From Gammaproteobacteria bacterium (lineage in GTDB: Bacteria; Pseudomonadota; Gammaproteobacteria; GRL18), in NCBI GenBank assembly GCA_016744995.1, contig JADGDG010000024.1, positions 1-63,762 of the forward strand: DNA of 63,762 nucleotides, in the 5' to 3' direction. The number at the start of each line of letters is the position of its first letter. Positions within the stretch are counted from its first letter, which is position 1. A program made the position numbers and the translations under genes. The notes under the pieces are model-generated. The model was not told the DNA's origin. It was given only the letters and a program-made list of their open reading frames with translations, and searched no databases. Positions 16,802 to 25,487 of the stretch are shown in pieces.

Positions 16802-16853
16802 GTTTTATAATGCGCTTATTCGAACGCCCCCAACTTTTTTTGGCTTTTGATTA

Positions 16854-17303
16854 CTAAAACCCAGCCAACTTTAACAACCGTTCAGCCTCTTCAGGATTTT
16901 TTTCAACCCCATTGCCTTCTTTATACATCATAGCCAAAGTTGTCATAGAGCCAATCAATCCGGCATCAATCCCCTTGGTAAACCATTTAACCGCTTCATC
17001 CGGATCCTTATCGACTCCTTCACCTTCCATATACATAAAACCCATTCCATGCCAGGCCAGTTCATAGTCCTGATCTGCCGATAGCTTCATCCACAAAGCA
17101 GCAGCTGTTTCATTGCGGTGGACACCCAGACCATTCTGATACATAACAGCCATTCTATGCTGGGCTTCAGGTACACCTTTTTCAGCCAGAAGTGACAACA
17201 ATTGCACCGCCCGGGTAAAATGCTTGTCTTCAAGCGCTTTAAGGCCGCTGCTTAAATCCATCATATCTGATTCACTTAAATTCATATTTTTATTACTACT
17301 CAT
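16854..17303 (-). CDS. Sel1-like repeat protein
   Basis: A protein of 149 residues starting at ATG 17303 (MSSNKNMNLSESDMMDL); AGGAAG lies 10 bases upstream, whereas an upstream start (17360) has no ribosome site. Three Sel1-type repeats are visible: PEAQHRMAVMYQNGLGVHRN, ELAWHGMGFMYMEGEGVDKD and GSMTTLAMMYKEGNGVEKN. Sel1 repeats make helical solenoids that bind other proteins. No signal peptide, so it is cytoplasmic. Its 3' end touches the MITE-like element. Partner unknown. Confidence 0.8.
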   Translation of the reverse strand: MSSNKNMNLSESDMMDLSSGLKALEDKHFTRAVQLLSLLAEKGVPEAQHRMAVMYQNGLGVHRNETAAALWMKLSADQDYELAWHGMGFMYMEGEGVDKDPDEAVKWFTKGIDAGLIGSMTTLAMMYKEGNGVEKNPEEAERLLKLAGF

Positions 17304-17792
17304 CGCATTTAACTTCCTGATTAACCTCAAAATATGCAGTGCAAATTCAATACACTTCAATAATAAAAAGACATACCTGAGTATTTTACTTGGTTATATC
17401 CCATATGATACCTTTTATTCCACTTGATGACAAAATTTTTCTTCAATCCTATCCCATAGAGATATACCGCTAAAGTCTTTCAAAAAGTATACTCACTTCC
17501 GTTCCTATCTCCAGCATTATAGTAATTTATTTATCATAAATGGAGAATAATAACCTTATAGTCAATAGCTTAGCATATTTTTGCGAAAGTTTAGCTAATA
17601 GCTTTCTTATCAAGGCTTAGGCAACAACAGCAATTGATTCAGAAGAAGCATTCAAATGATTTAAGGCTTAAAAAATCCTCATAAAACTGGAATTTAAGCT
17701 TTAAATCGTTTAATATAAGCAGATTATTATTTTGTCAGAGTCTGCTTTCATTAACTAGATTTTAACTGACTGGAAACATAAAGGAAAAACCT
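17304..17792. other. 489-bp gene-free stretch
   Basis: No supported coding frame. It must hold the divergent promoters of the Sel1 gene (minus) and of the 17793 gene (plus). A hairpin-like pair AAGCAGA...TCTGCTT (about 17716-17750) lies 40-80 bases before the 17793 gene. The rest is AT-rich without an obvious repeat. Confidence 0.5.
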
Positions 17793-17984
17793 ATGAACCA
17801 AGAATATCATGATATAACAGTGAAAATGGAATCTGAAGGCGTAAACCCAGAATACATCCAGGGTTGGCAAGGTGGTTACGTTTGTAACCCAGAGCGTGAA
17901 GAGCAGCGTACTACAGAAGCATACTCTGCTGGCTATGAAGATGGTCTGGAAAAGAAAACTGATGGCTTCGGTGATTGGAAATAA
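17793..17984 (+). CDS. Unknown small protein, well-formed single-gene unit
   Basis: A 63-residue acidic, soluble protein (VKMESEGVNPEYIQGWQGG, then YSAGYEDGLEKKTDGFGDWK). A good ribosome site (AAAGGAAAAACC) precedes the ATG and a strong terminator follows at 18002-18029, so it is transcribed alone. The glycine/tryptophan/tyrosine pattern GWQGGY...AYSAGYEDG weakly recalls ribosome modulation factor, but I cannot name a family. Clean codon use and its own terminator indicate an expressed gene. Confidence 0.65.
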   Translation: MNQEYHDITVKMESEGVNPEYIQGWQGGYVCNPEREEQRTTEAYSAGYEDGLEKKTDGFGDWK

Positions 17985-18001
17985 GCTTTTCCAATCTATC
18001 T

Positions 18002-18029
18002 AAAAAAACCGGCATTGCCGGTTTTTTTT
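18002..18029 (+). terminator. Rho-independent terminator of the 17793 gene
   Basis: AAAAAAACCGG, loop CATTG, CCGGTTTTTTTT: a GC-rich stem flanked by A and T runs, 17 bases after the stop. It also works for the minus-strand gene that ends at 18048, so it may be bidirectional. Confidence 0.85.
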
Positions 18030-18047
18030 GCTCCGCAATAAAGGAAC

Positions 18048-18800
18048 TTATGCAATAAAACGTAAAGTTTGCTTTAATTTTGAGCGATCCTGTATTTTCC
18101 CACCACAATATCCTACCAACTTCCTCAGCTCAACTGGGTTAATAAGGGTGATCACATCATCTTTGATGCTAATCAAAGCTTGCTTTTTTAACCGTGCAAG
18201 CAATCTTGAAAAAGTTTCTGGTGTGATAGATAAACGCGACGCAAGCAATGTTTTAGTGGTGGATAGCTTAACAACAGCCTGGCAGCACTGGTCATTATGT
18301 TCGCAGCATTTTTCCAGAAGATAATTGACCAGACGGTATTGTGCGTCATGAATAGATAATTCAATGATTTCCTGAGTTTGAGCTTTGAGGCGATTACTCA
18401 TATCTGTCATCAAAGAAAAACAGGATTCACTTGAATTGTAGAGTTGAGACTTAAAGATTTCAGAGTCAAAATAAAATAAATCTGTATTACAGGTTGCTCT
18501 GGCATTCACCGGATAGCAATGACTATCACTGAACATACTTGATTCTGCGAATGTCTCACCCGATTCAAAGATATTAACTATTTTCTCATTACCATCCAAT
18601 GAAGTCTGAGACAGAGTAATCTGTCCCTTTCGGATCAGAAAAAAATGAGTAGCTTCAAAGCCACATTCATAAAGAGTCTCATTTTTTTTTAAAGAAATTA
18701 AACCGGAATTTTGAGAAACAATCTGAAAACACCCGTCAGATAAGCATTTAAACAAATGATGAGCACGGACTTCCTTATAAAACAACGAATTCAGAGCCAA
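18048..18800 (-). CDS. Crp/Fnr-family transcription regulator with FNR-type recognition helix
   Basis: About 250 residues; the likely start is TTG at 18800 (AAAGG upstream), although the frame stays open to a TTG at 18833. An N-terminal cyclic-nucleotide-type beta barrel (TLYECGFEATHFFLIRKGQI, IVNIFESGETFAESSMF) leads by a long dimer helix to a winged helix. The recognition helix ITPETFSRLLARLKK carries E-x-x-S-R, the residues by which FNR reads TTGAT half sites. The FNR iron-sulfur cysteine pattern at the N-terminus is absent. Instead a cluster CCEHNDQCC lies between the dimer helix and the HTH. A matching box is found upstream of dsrA (32583-32596). It may act as a redox- or metal-linked activator. 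Confidence 0.85.
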   Translation of the reverse strand: MALNSLFYKEVRAHHLFKCLSDGCFQIVSQNSGLISLKKNETLYECGFEATHFFLIRKGQITLSQTSLDGNEKIVNIFESGETFAESSMFSDSHCYPVNARATCNTDLFYFDSEIFKSQLYNSSESCFSLMTDMSNRLKAQTQEIIELSIHDAQYRLVNYLLEKCCEHNDQCCQAVVKLSTTKTLLASRLSITPETFSRLLARLKKQALISIKDDVITLINPVELRKLVGYCGGKIQDRSKLKQTLRFIA

Positions 18801-18949
18801 AATAACAACCTTTAGGATTATTCTTACTAACAATATGCTTGTGATATCAGTACAAAAACTGCTCGTATGTTAACTGAAAATTCAGCTCGAATAAACAAAA
18901 GATTTAATTAAATGCCCTCTTATTGACCATGCCTGCACCTTATTGCAGA

Positions 18950-19504
18950 CTAAAAGGCAGGTCTATAAAGATCATCGATGGCTTTATTTAATTGCTTAAT
19001 TGCATTAGGCGCATTAATTTCAAGAACCTGGGTTTCAATCCATTTATTATAATGCTCTCCCATAACAGCCTGAACTTTTGTTCCAAGATAACGTCTCATA
19101 ACAAAGCTTGGCTCTCCATCATCATAGGGCATGTCAGCATAATCAGACATTCTGTTATTAACCAGATTAATAAAACCTTCTTTATAATCTTTTACACCGT
19201 CAATTTCTTCCATACTTGACTGATGAGTTCGAGCAAGATGTTTAACCATTGTTATAACAAACTCTTCCCTCTCCTCTGCTGACATACGTTCATAAGTAAT
19301 ACGATCGGCCAGGTGTGCCAGAAATATCACAAACTCAACCACAACATCCATGCGCTGGCTTAAGCTATCAGTTTGGTATTGTTCATTTTCCAGATCAAGC
19401 AGGCAATCCTGGGCAATACGCCAGGCAATAAAAGCAGCAGCACTGGCATTATCAGCAACTGTTCGCGTCTTACCGTTCTTTCCCCATTTTGATTTCATTC
19501 TCAT
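18950..19504 (-). CDS. Unknown 184-residue protein
   Basis: A soluble, helical protein, basic at the N-terminus (MRMKSKWGKNGKTRTVADN). Following parts AAAFIAWRIAQDCLLDLENE and DVVVEFVIFLAHLADRITYE look like long helices. It ends with KAIDDLYRPAF. AGGAA precedes the ATG by seven bases. It is adjacent to another unknown gene (19554-19889) with a 60-base gap on the same strand, probably one operon, next to dsr. No family is recognised. Confidence 0.6.
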   Translation of the reverse strand: MRMKSKWGKNGKTRTVADNASAAAFIAWRIAQDCLLDLENEQYQTDSLSQRMDVVVEFVIFLAHLADRITYERMSAEEREEFVITMVKHLARTHQSSMEEIDGVKDYKEGFINLVNNRMSDYADMPYDDGEPSFVMRRYLGTKVQAVMGEHYNKWIETQVLEINAPNAIKQLNKAIDDLYRPAF

Positions 19505-19553
19505 AGCTTAATTCCTAAGTAGCAGGTAACAAAAATTGATAAAAATTAGTAAA

Positions 19554-19889
19554 TTAACGAGGTGCCAGTTCAATTTGAGTTTCAAAAATCTCACCCGTAT
19601 TATCAAGGTGTATCGTCATAATACCAGGCACTCTTGAAAGAATATAGCCTGCCATCATAGTTTTCATTTGCTCATTTTCATCTTCAATAGCGGTCAATAA
19701 TTTATCTCCGACAATCTGACAACGCTGGGTAATATCTGGATTTTCAACAAACTCTTTGCTTAAAGTCCAGCCTTTATTCATATCCTCATCCATCTTATTA
19801 AAGATAGGTGAACCCGATACAACCGTATCTTCTTCGACATTGACCGTGTACATTTGACCATCAATAACAACATTCAAAACTCTTATCAT
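19554..19889 (-). CDS. Unknown small protein
   Basis: About 111 residues starting at ATG 19889 (MIRVLNVVIDGQMYTVNVEE); an in-frame TTG lies six bases earlier. The protein looks alpha/beta: an N-terminal beta hairpin, then NKMDEDMNKGWTLSKEFVEN, IVGDKLLTAIEDENEQMK and a last strand with TIHLDNTGEIFETQIEL. No signal peptide or membrane part. It precedes the 184-residue gene on the same strand. I recognise no family. Confidence 0.6.
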   Translation of the reverse strand: MIRVLNVVIDGQMYTVNVEEDTVVSGSPIFNKMDEDMNKGWTLSKEFVENPDITQRCQIVGDKLLTAIEDENEQMKTMMAGYILSRVPGIMTIHLDNTGEIFETQIELAPR

Positions 19890-20008
19890 GTTCAATTCTC
19901 ATTTTTTAAGGAGATTAATATGAACTAAATAATATGGGGGGCAGTTGTATAAACTTCAATATCCTTGATAAACTGACTTATTATTATTTTATATTGGAGT
20001 GAAATATT

Positions 20009-20686
20009 GTGCTTATTCAAATTCCTGATGTCATCCATCCACAACAGCTTAAATCAATTCAAGCAGTTTTGAAGCAATCAAATTTTGTTGATGGAAAAAT
20101 TTCAGCAGGAGATGTTGCTCAAAATGTTAAAAAAAATGAAGAATTAATTCAAGACAACTCCCCTCAAATGCAGTCACTTAATAATATTCTAATGGGAAGC
20201 CTGATCAACAATGAGACTTATAAGGCTGCGGTTATGATGAAAAAAATAGGGGCACCATTTCTGGCTCGTTATCGAAAAGGTATGGGTTATGGCGGTCATA
20301 TTGATAATCCAATTATGGGCCAGATGCCGAATATGTATCGTACCGATGTCTCTACCACTATTTTTCTAAATGATCCCACAGAGTATGAAGGAGGCGATCT
20401 GGTTATTGTTACCAAATATGGTGAGCACAGAGCAAAGCTTAAAGCCGGCAGCGCCATTGTCTACCCTTCTACAAGCTGGCACTATGTCGATGAAGTAACC
20501 GATGGAGAACGTCTGGTATGCGTCACATGGGCACAAAGCATGATACAGGATGCCAACAAACGTGAAGTACTTTATGAACTCTGGCAAGCCCGGGAAAAGA
20601 TGCTTAAAGAAAACCCTGATGCAGAAGAAACACAGAGCGTTGATGTTACCTATATTAAACTGGTTCAAATGTGGGCAGATACTTGA
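20009..20686 (+). CDS. PKHD-type 2-oxoglutarate/Fe(II)-dependent hydroxylase
   Basis: A 225-residue Fe(II)/2OG dioxygenase of the PKHD (PiuC-like) type; GTG start with TTGGAG upstream. The iron ligands are H97-x-D99 (GYGGHIDNPIM) and H158 (STSWHYVDEV); the 2OG-binding arginine is R168 (ERLVCVTW). FLNDPTEYEGGDLVI is the family's core strand motif. Such enzymes hydroxylate proteins or small molecules; PiuC is linked to iron uptake. Here it stands alone between the unknown pair at 18950-19889 and the dsr terminator, with no TonB receptor nearby. Substrate unknown. Confidence 0.85.
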   Translation: MLIQIPDVIHPQQLKSIQAVLKQSNFVDGKISAGDVAQNVKKNEELIQDNSPQMQSLNNILMGSLINNETYKAAVMMKKIGAPFLARYRKGMGYGGHIDNPIMGQMPNMYRTDVSTTIFLNDPTEYEGGDLVIVTKYGEHRAKLKAGSAIVYPSTSWHYVDEVTDGERLVCVTWAQSMIQDANKREVLYELWQAREKMLKENPDAEETQSVDVTYIKLVQMWADT

Positions 20687-20715
20687 AATAATTTAAAATT
20701 AAAAAGTTCAACATT

Positions 20716-20788
20716 AATAATCCGATATTACGGACATAAAAAAACCGGCTTATAGCCGGTTTTTTTATGTCCGTAATATCGGATTATT
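20716..20788. terminator. Bidirectional terminator: 35-bp perfect palindrome over the dsrP stop
   Basis: Positions 20716-20750 and 20754-20788 are perfect complements (35 bp) around the loop TAT. The inner part ACCGGCT/AGCCGGT flanked by seven A and seven T residues is a typical two-way terminator. The outer part (AATAATCCGATATTACGGAC) continues the pairing without need and includes the dsrP stop codon. It ends the dsr operon and the hydroxylase gene. Confidence 0.9.
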
Positions 20789-21986
20789 TGCTATGTGGAT
20801 CTGCCACTTCATCAGCCAGACTCGCAGGCATGAACTTCAATGCAGCAATGGCAACTGTCATGAGCAGTAAAGTCACACCGACACCGCCCAAGCCTAATAA
20901 GATTTCAGGTAAAGATGGGGCATAAGATGCAATAACACCATCATAAAAAGAACTACTGACTTCCATTCCTGGAAACAGGCTCATTGGAAATGCCTGACCG
21001 CCAATGATAATGACATAAAGTTGTGCCATACCACCTAATATAATAAGTGCTGCAGCTAAGGCAATCATAGCTCTATTTTTTCCAGTTGGACCATAGAGTA
21101 AAAATAAAGGCACTAATGAGCCTAAAGCAATTTGAACAACCCAGAACAGGAATGTATAAATACCACCACCAGTCAGAATAAACACGGTTATATCTCTATG
21201 GTCAGCAGAATACAAATTAGTAAGATGATAAACCAATACAAAATAAAGAACAGCGGCAACAAAAACACCCAGTAAATTCTTTAAACGAGAGACAATATAG
21301 TCACCCAGTTCACGTTGAGTATATTTATAAGATCCCATCAGGAACAACAAAAAGAAAGCTAAACCAAATGAAAATGACATGATAATGAACATAGGGGCCA
21401 ATAGAGCAGAGTCATAGGCTTCACGTGCAACTAAAAAACCAAAGATTGAACCAGTACCGGTAGTAAGAATAAGGCGCCAGATAAAGGCAGCCATACCGGC
21501 CTTTTTGGTCAACTTATTATAAGGTCTGTCCATCATAGTCCATAAGTACACACCAACAATACCCATAAAACCAGTATATAAAAGGATATTCCAGGTAAAA
21601 ATAGAAACTAAGTTAAACTGTGTCATGGCGACGATTAAACGATCAGGACGCCCTAAATCCAGCAGCAGAACTACCAATCCCCCTGAAAGCAGTGAAATTG
21701 CCATTATCCCAGACAAACGAGACAGAGGTTTGTAAGCTGTTTTAGAAAAAACAGAAGAAATAGAGGCAATGTTGAGTGCACCGGATGCTGCTACAATTAA
21801 GAAAATAGCAAAGACATGAGGCGTGCCCCATATAATCTGATTATTCATCCCGGTAACCCAATGACCGTTATGTTCCATATAATAGGCAGAAAGGATGCCA
21901 ATCAGGGAAATAAGTCCAAATAGACCAAGAAAGGTAAAAAACCCTTTGGTATTCCCTTCTACTTCAAGAAAGTGTAATTTTTTCAT
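20784..21986 (-). CDS. dsrP: DsrP, NrfD-type membrane subunit of DsrMKJOP
   Basis: A 400-residue integral membrane protein with about ten hydrophobic helices (for example FFTFLGLFGLISLIGILSAY, VFAIFLIVAASGALNIASI, FTWNILLYTGFMGIVGVY, LLLMTVAIAALKF). The family is NrfD/PsrC: GGLVVLLLDLGRPDR is the conserved region near helix 3, thought to bind quinone. It works with DsrO to carry electrons between the periplasmic DsrJ/O and the quinone pool. Last gene of the operon, 105 bases after dsrO. Full length. The stop codon lies in the terminator stem. Confidence 0.95.
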   Translation of the reverse strand: MKKLHFLEVEGNTKGFFTFLGLFGLISLIGILSAYYMEHNGHWVTGMNNQIIWGTPHVFAIFLIVAASGALNIASISSVFSKTAYKPLSRLSGIMAISLLSGGLVVLLLDLGRPDRLIVAMTQFNLVSIFTWNILLYTGFMGIVGVYLWTMMDRPYNKLTKKAGMAAFIWRLILTTGTGSIFGFLVAREAYDSALLAPMFIIMSFSFGLAFFLLFLMGSYKYTQRELGDYIVSRLKNLLGVFVAAVLYFVLVYHLTNLYSADHRDITVFILTGGGIYTFLFWVVQIALGSLVPLFLLYGPTGKNRAMIALAAALIILGGMAQLYVIIIGGQAFPMSLFPGMEVSSSFYDGVIASYAPSLPEILLGLGGVGVTLLLMTVAIAALKFMPASLADEVADPHSK

Positions 21987-22090
21987 TTTGTTTACTCGTT
22001 ACACCAGGTATTAAGTGGTTAATACTAACTCTACAAACCTATTTGGGTAATATCTGTTAAGACACAACCCAAAGAGAGTATCTAAAAGAA

Positions 22091-22822
22091 TTAAATGCCC
22101 TGATAATGTACGCCAGGGTTTAATTTCAGGTCGGCACGAATTTGTTTGCCGCCATGTTTAGCAAGAATTTTAGAAATGGGGCTTTCAGGATTATTTAAAT
22201 CGCCAAATATAATTGCACCATCACTTGCTTCGACACAGGCAGGTTCCTGACCATTATCAATGCGATTTACACACATGTTACAGGACTCAACACAGCCCTT
22301 ACCACGAGGTGTATTTTCTTTTTGATCAGATAAAACTTCATGGACAAATGAACGTGCTTTGTACGGACAAGCCATCATACAATAGCGACAGCCAATACAG
22401 CGATGACGATCAACAAGAACAATCCCGTCAGGACGTTTCATTGAGGCACCTGTAGGACAAACATCAACACAGGGTGGTTTTTCACAATGCTGGCACATGA
22501 CTGGCAGAGATATGCTATAGCCTGTCCCCTTATTTTTCACATCAACAACTCGAATATATTGTGTTTTCTGATCATCTCTGGACTTGTGCTCATTGCCAAG
22601 ACCATGTTCGTTATTACACGCATCAACACATTTATTCCAGTCAACGTCTTTAGTGGTATCAACCAGCATACCCCAACGAACTTTAGACGTTGCTTTTTCA
22701 CTCTGTGAACGGGCATTTGCAGTTTGATACAACATCATGCCTGGAGCGACTGTTAAACCTGCAGCAGCTACAGAACCAAATATAAAATTCCGACGTGATG
22801 ATTCAACATTTGTTGTTGTCAT
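22091..22822 (-). CDS. dsrO: DsrO, periplasmic Tat-exported ferredoxin-like subunit
   Basis: About 243 residues from ATG 22822 (MTTTNVESSRRNFIFGS), which has AAAGGGTGCT upstream; the frame also opens at 22879, inside dsrJ. A twin-arginine signal (S-R-R-N-F) precedes VAAAGLTVAPGMML. Ferredoxin clusters follow: CVDACNNEHG, CQHCEKPPCVDVCPTGAS, CIGCRYCMMACPYKARSF and CVESCNMCVNRIDNGQEPAC, enough for up to four [4Fe-4S] centres. The protein works in the periplasm and gives or takes electrons between DsrJ and DsrP. It lies 25 bases after dsrJ. Confidence 0.95.
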   Translation of the reverse strand: MTTTNVESSRRNFIFGSVAAAGLTVAPGMMLYQTANARSQSEKATSKVRWGMLVDTTKDVDWNKCVDACNNEHGLGNEHKSRDDQKTQYIRVVDVKNKGTGYSISLPVMCQHCEKPPCVDVCPTGASMKRPDGIVLVDRHRCIGCRYCMMACPYKARSFVHEVLSDQKENTPRGKGCVESCNMCVNRIDNGQEPACVEASDGAIIFGDLNNPESPISKILAKHGGKQIRADLKLNPGVHYQGI

Positions 22823-22847
22823 AGCACCCTTTTTTTCATTTTCGATA

Positions 22848-23423
22848 TTAATTGTCATCTGAAATAACCTCAGGGGCAATATTCGCCATATCTTTAATAG
22901 TCAGACTAGAAGTGCCCGGCACAATATTACTATAGTTAATACCCTTATGATTTGTCAGTGCATGGAATTCTCCATCACCTTCAGGGATATCTCTATGACA
23001 CTGAAAACAATCAATGGAAACAGCAGCATACTTGTGACAGGAAACGCAGAAGTGTTGATCATTATCAATACGAACAAATTTACTGCTGGCATCTTTAATG
23101 GCATGACAATTGACACATTGTTTTAGACTGCCATCTAACTTGCCGCCGTCAGCCTTAGCTCGAACACCTTCACGAAGGGTTTGAATTCTATCGTGCTTCA
23201 GTAAATCCGGATGTTGGCGACGCATTTCAGCGGAAGGTAAAATACAGCTTTCACCGCTGCTTTCCGGTATCGTAATTTTTGGTCCCAGTCCATCCTGGTT
23301 TGCATTAACCGTATTAATGCCGGCAATAAATGCCAGACCCGCTACAGTGAGTGGCAACTTTTTTAAACTCTTGCTCACAAAAGAAGAGTTAAAACCAAAG
23401 TTAAAGTTTAGGTGCAACCACAC
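22848..23423 (-). CDS. dsrJ: DsrJ, triheme cytochrome c
   Basis: A 191-residue protein with GTG start (AGGAG seven bases upstream), one N-terminal hydrophobic segment (LPLTVAGLAFIAGINTVNA) that is a signal or anchor, and three CxxCH heme-c motifs (CVNCH, CVSCH, CFQCH). The upstream region CILPSAEMRRQHPDLLKHDR holds a cysteine that in the family may be the unusual heme ligand. DsrJ sits on the periplasmic side of DsrMKJOP. An alternative tiny frame ATG TGT GGT TGC ACC TAA overlaps the start at 23425-23408. Confidence 0.95.
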   Translation of the reverse strand: MWLHLNFNFGFNSSFVSKSLKKLPLTVAGLAFIAGINTVNANQDGLGPKITIPESSGESCILPSAEMRRQHPDLLKHDRIQTLREGVRAKADGGKLDGSLKQCVNCHAIKDASSKFVRIDNDQHFCVSCHKYAAVSIDCFQCHRDIPEGDGEFHALTNHKGINYSNIVPGTSSLTIKDMANIAPEVISDDN

Positions 23424-23504
23424 ATTTATTCTCCTACTTACTCGATAAAAGCTGCTAATAATCTGAGGTTATAAGTTAACCTCAGATCTGCTTAATAGCG
23501 TTGC

Positions 23505-25487
23505 TTAATCACCTAATCCCATGTCAATGTAGCCAGTTGGGCAAACATCTTTACAAATATGACAACCGATACAACGGTCATAATCCGTATAAACATAACG
23601 ACCCGTTGTTGATTGAGCCTTAGGTGTTTTCTTAACCGCGTCCTGAGGACAATAGATAACACAGTTATCACACTCAAAGCACATACCACAACTCATGCAG
23701 CGCTTAGCTTCTGAAACAATATCATCTTCTGATAATGCAACTAGACGCTCTGCAAAATGACCCAGAACTTCTTCAGAATCAACATCAATTGTGTCACGAA
23801 CGTGACGAGGCTCATATTCGAAGTGGCCAAGGAATAATTTTTCATGGCTGATAATATCGTTAGATGAGCGGTTTTCGTAGTTGTGAATTGCAAAGCCGCC
23901 ATCGTCTGTACCACGGATACTATTATGGCCATGTACAGGTGAAGCTTCTGGTGCTAAACCAGTATCATCCATTTTTTTCTCTAATGAGAAAGTATGCTTA
24001 TCAACTCTTGGACGTTTCTTAAGATCTTCATCTTTATTGGTTAAATAATGATGAATTGATTCTGCAGCAATAGATGCCTGACCAATTGCTGTTGTTAACA
24101 AGTGTGGGCGAACAATATCACCGGCAAGGAAATGACCTGGCTTACCTTTCACCTGGTAGTGTGCATCACCATCAATGAAACCATGACCATTATCCATTTG
24201 TTCGATACCAGTCATATCACCCTTCTGACCAATGGCAGAAACAATTAATGTGGCTTCAATATCATACTCAGAACCTTCAATTGGAGTCTTTCCATCAGCT
24301 TCTAATTTAGCAACACGTAGAGCTGTAGCTCGACCACTATCATCTCTAACGACAGAAATAGGGCTTACACAACCAATAATAGTCACACCTTCACGCAGTG
24401 CATCATCAATTTCATGCTGGGCAGCAGGCATATTTTCGATTGAAGAACGCGACAGTAATGTTACTTCGGCACCATCTTTTGTTGCAGAGTCAGCAACATC
24501 ATGAGCTGTATGACCTAAGACAATATTTTCAGCAAAATCTTTTTCTGCAATATTGCTGATATTACCAAGGCGACGAGCAACAGATGCCACGTCAATTGAA
24601 GTATCACCACCACCAATACAAACTACTTTCTCTGATGAAACCTGTAAACGGCCATCATTAAATGCTTCAAGGAAAGCAACACCACTAATACAGTTAGGTG
24701 CATCATCAAAGCCATCAATTGGCAGACCACGGCCTTCTTTACAACCAATAGCCCAAAGAACAGCATCATAGTCGTTTTCTAAGTCTTCGACTTTTACGTC
24801 AGTACCAACTCGTGTATTTAATTTAATCTCAACACCCATTTCAACGATACGATTCATTTCATGGTGCAGAACATCACGAGGCACACGATAACCTGGGATA
24901 CCGTACATCATCATGCCGCCTAATTCCGCATGATCATCAAAAACAGTACAAGCGTGACCAACACGGCGTAGTTGGTATGCAGCTGCTAATCCAGCAGGTC
25001 CACCGCCAATAACAGCAACTTTTTTACCGCTATCCTGTTCAGCTGCTTTAAACTTATAACCTTCTGCTTTAGCAGTATCACCAATATATTGCTCGACAGA
25101 GTTAATACCGACATTATCATCAAGTTCGTTACGGTTACAGCCATCTTCACATGGAGCAGGACATACACGGCCCATAACGGAAGGAAATGGGTTTGCATCA
25201 GTTGAACGCTGGAATGCATATTCATCGCGGCTCATACCTTCATGAGTCGGCTTTTCCATGCCGCGAACGATATCCAGCCAGCCTCGAATATCTTCACCAG
25301 CAGGACAACTACCCTGACAAGGAGGTGTTCTATTAATATAAGTAGGACATTTATGAGTCCAACTAGCCTGAAAAATATTGTCAGTCCAGGTGTCCCACTC
25401 TTGTGTACCAGTATGATCTAACCTTGTTTCATCGAAACGTTTATTGGTTATTTTATCTGCATTCGGAGCTTTATCAGCAGTAGACAT
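23505..25487 (-). CDS. dsrL: DsrL, FAD/Fe-S NAD(P)H oxidoreductase
   Basis: A 660-residue iron-sulfur flavoprotein like the GltD subunit family. An N-terminal Fe-S region has CQGSCPAGEDIRGW and CPAPCEDGCNRN. The FAD fold is GGGPAGLAAAYQLRRVGHAC then LGGMMMYGIPGYRVP. The NAD(P)H fold is CIGGGDTSIDVASVARR. The C-terminus carries two ferredoxin clusters (CMSCGMCFECDNCVIYCPQD; CIGCHICKDVCPTGY). DsrL is found in sulfur oxidisers of this type and is an electron partner of DsrAB. The operon position (K-L-J) and full length are normal. Confidence 0.95.
   Translation of the reverse strand: MSTADKAPNADKITNKRFDETRLDHTGTQEWDTWTDNIFQASWTHKCPTYINRTPPCQGSCPAGEDIRGWLDIVRGMEKPTHEGMSRDEYAFQRSTDANPFPSVMGRVCPAPCEDGCNRNELDDNVGINSVEQYIGDTAKAEGYKFKAAEQDSGKKVAVIGGGPAGLAAAYQLRRVGHACTVFDDHAELGGMMMYGIPGYRVPRDVLHHEMNRIVEMGVEIKLNTRVGTDVKVEDLENDYDAVLWAIGCKEGRGLPIDGFDDAPNCISGVAFLEAFNDGRLQVSSEKVVCIGGGDTSIDVASVARRLGNISNIAEKDFAENIVLGHTAHDVADSATKDGAEVTLLSRSSIENMPAAQHEIDDALREGVTIIGCVSPISVVRDDSGRATALRVAKLEADGKTPIEGSEYDIEATLIVSAIGQKGDMTGIEQMDNGHGFIDGDAHYQVKGKPGHFLAGDIVRPHLLTTAIGQASIAAESIHHYLTNKDEDLKKRPRVDKHTFSLEKKMDDTGLAPEASPVHGHNSIRGTDDGGFAIHNYENRSSNDIISHEKLFLGHFEYEPRHVRDTIDVDSEEVLGHFAERLVALSEDDIVSEAKRCMSCGMCFECDNCVIYCPQDAVKKTPKAQSTTGRYVYTDYDRCIGCHICKDVCPTGYIDMGLGD

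Larger units (their letters stand above)
16348..16852. mobile_element. MITE-like element of about 505 bp with terminal and nested inverted repeats, no ORF
   Basis: Both ends carry AATCAAAAG (16348-16356; reversed at 16844-16852) and, inside it, GGGGCGTTCG (16360-16369; reversed at 16821-16830 as CGAACGCCCC). Within lie two long imperfect palindromes (16400-16499 and 16682-16801) that share a 38-bp identical core in opposite orientation. No coding frame fits a gene. The right end abuts the stop codon of the Sel1 gene at 16854. The end structure and absence of a transposase gene fit a non-autonomous mobile element, but no target-site duplication was identified. Confidence 0.55.
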
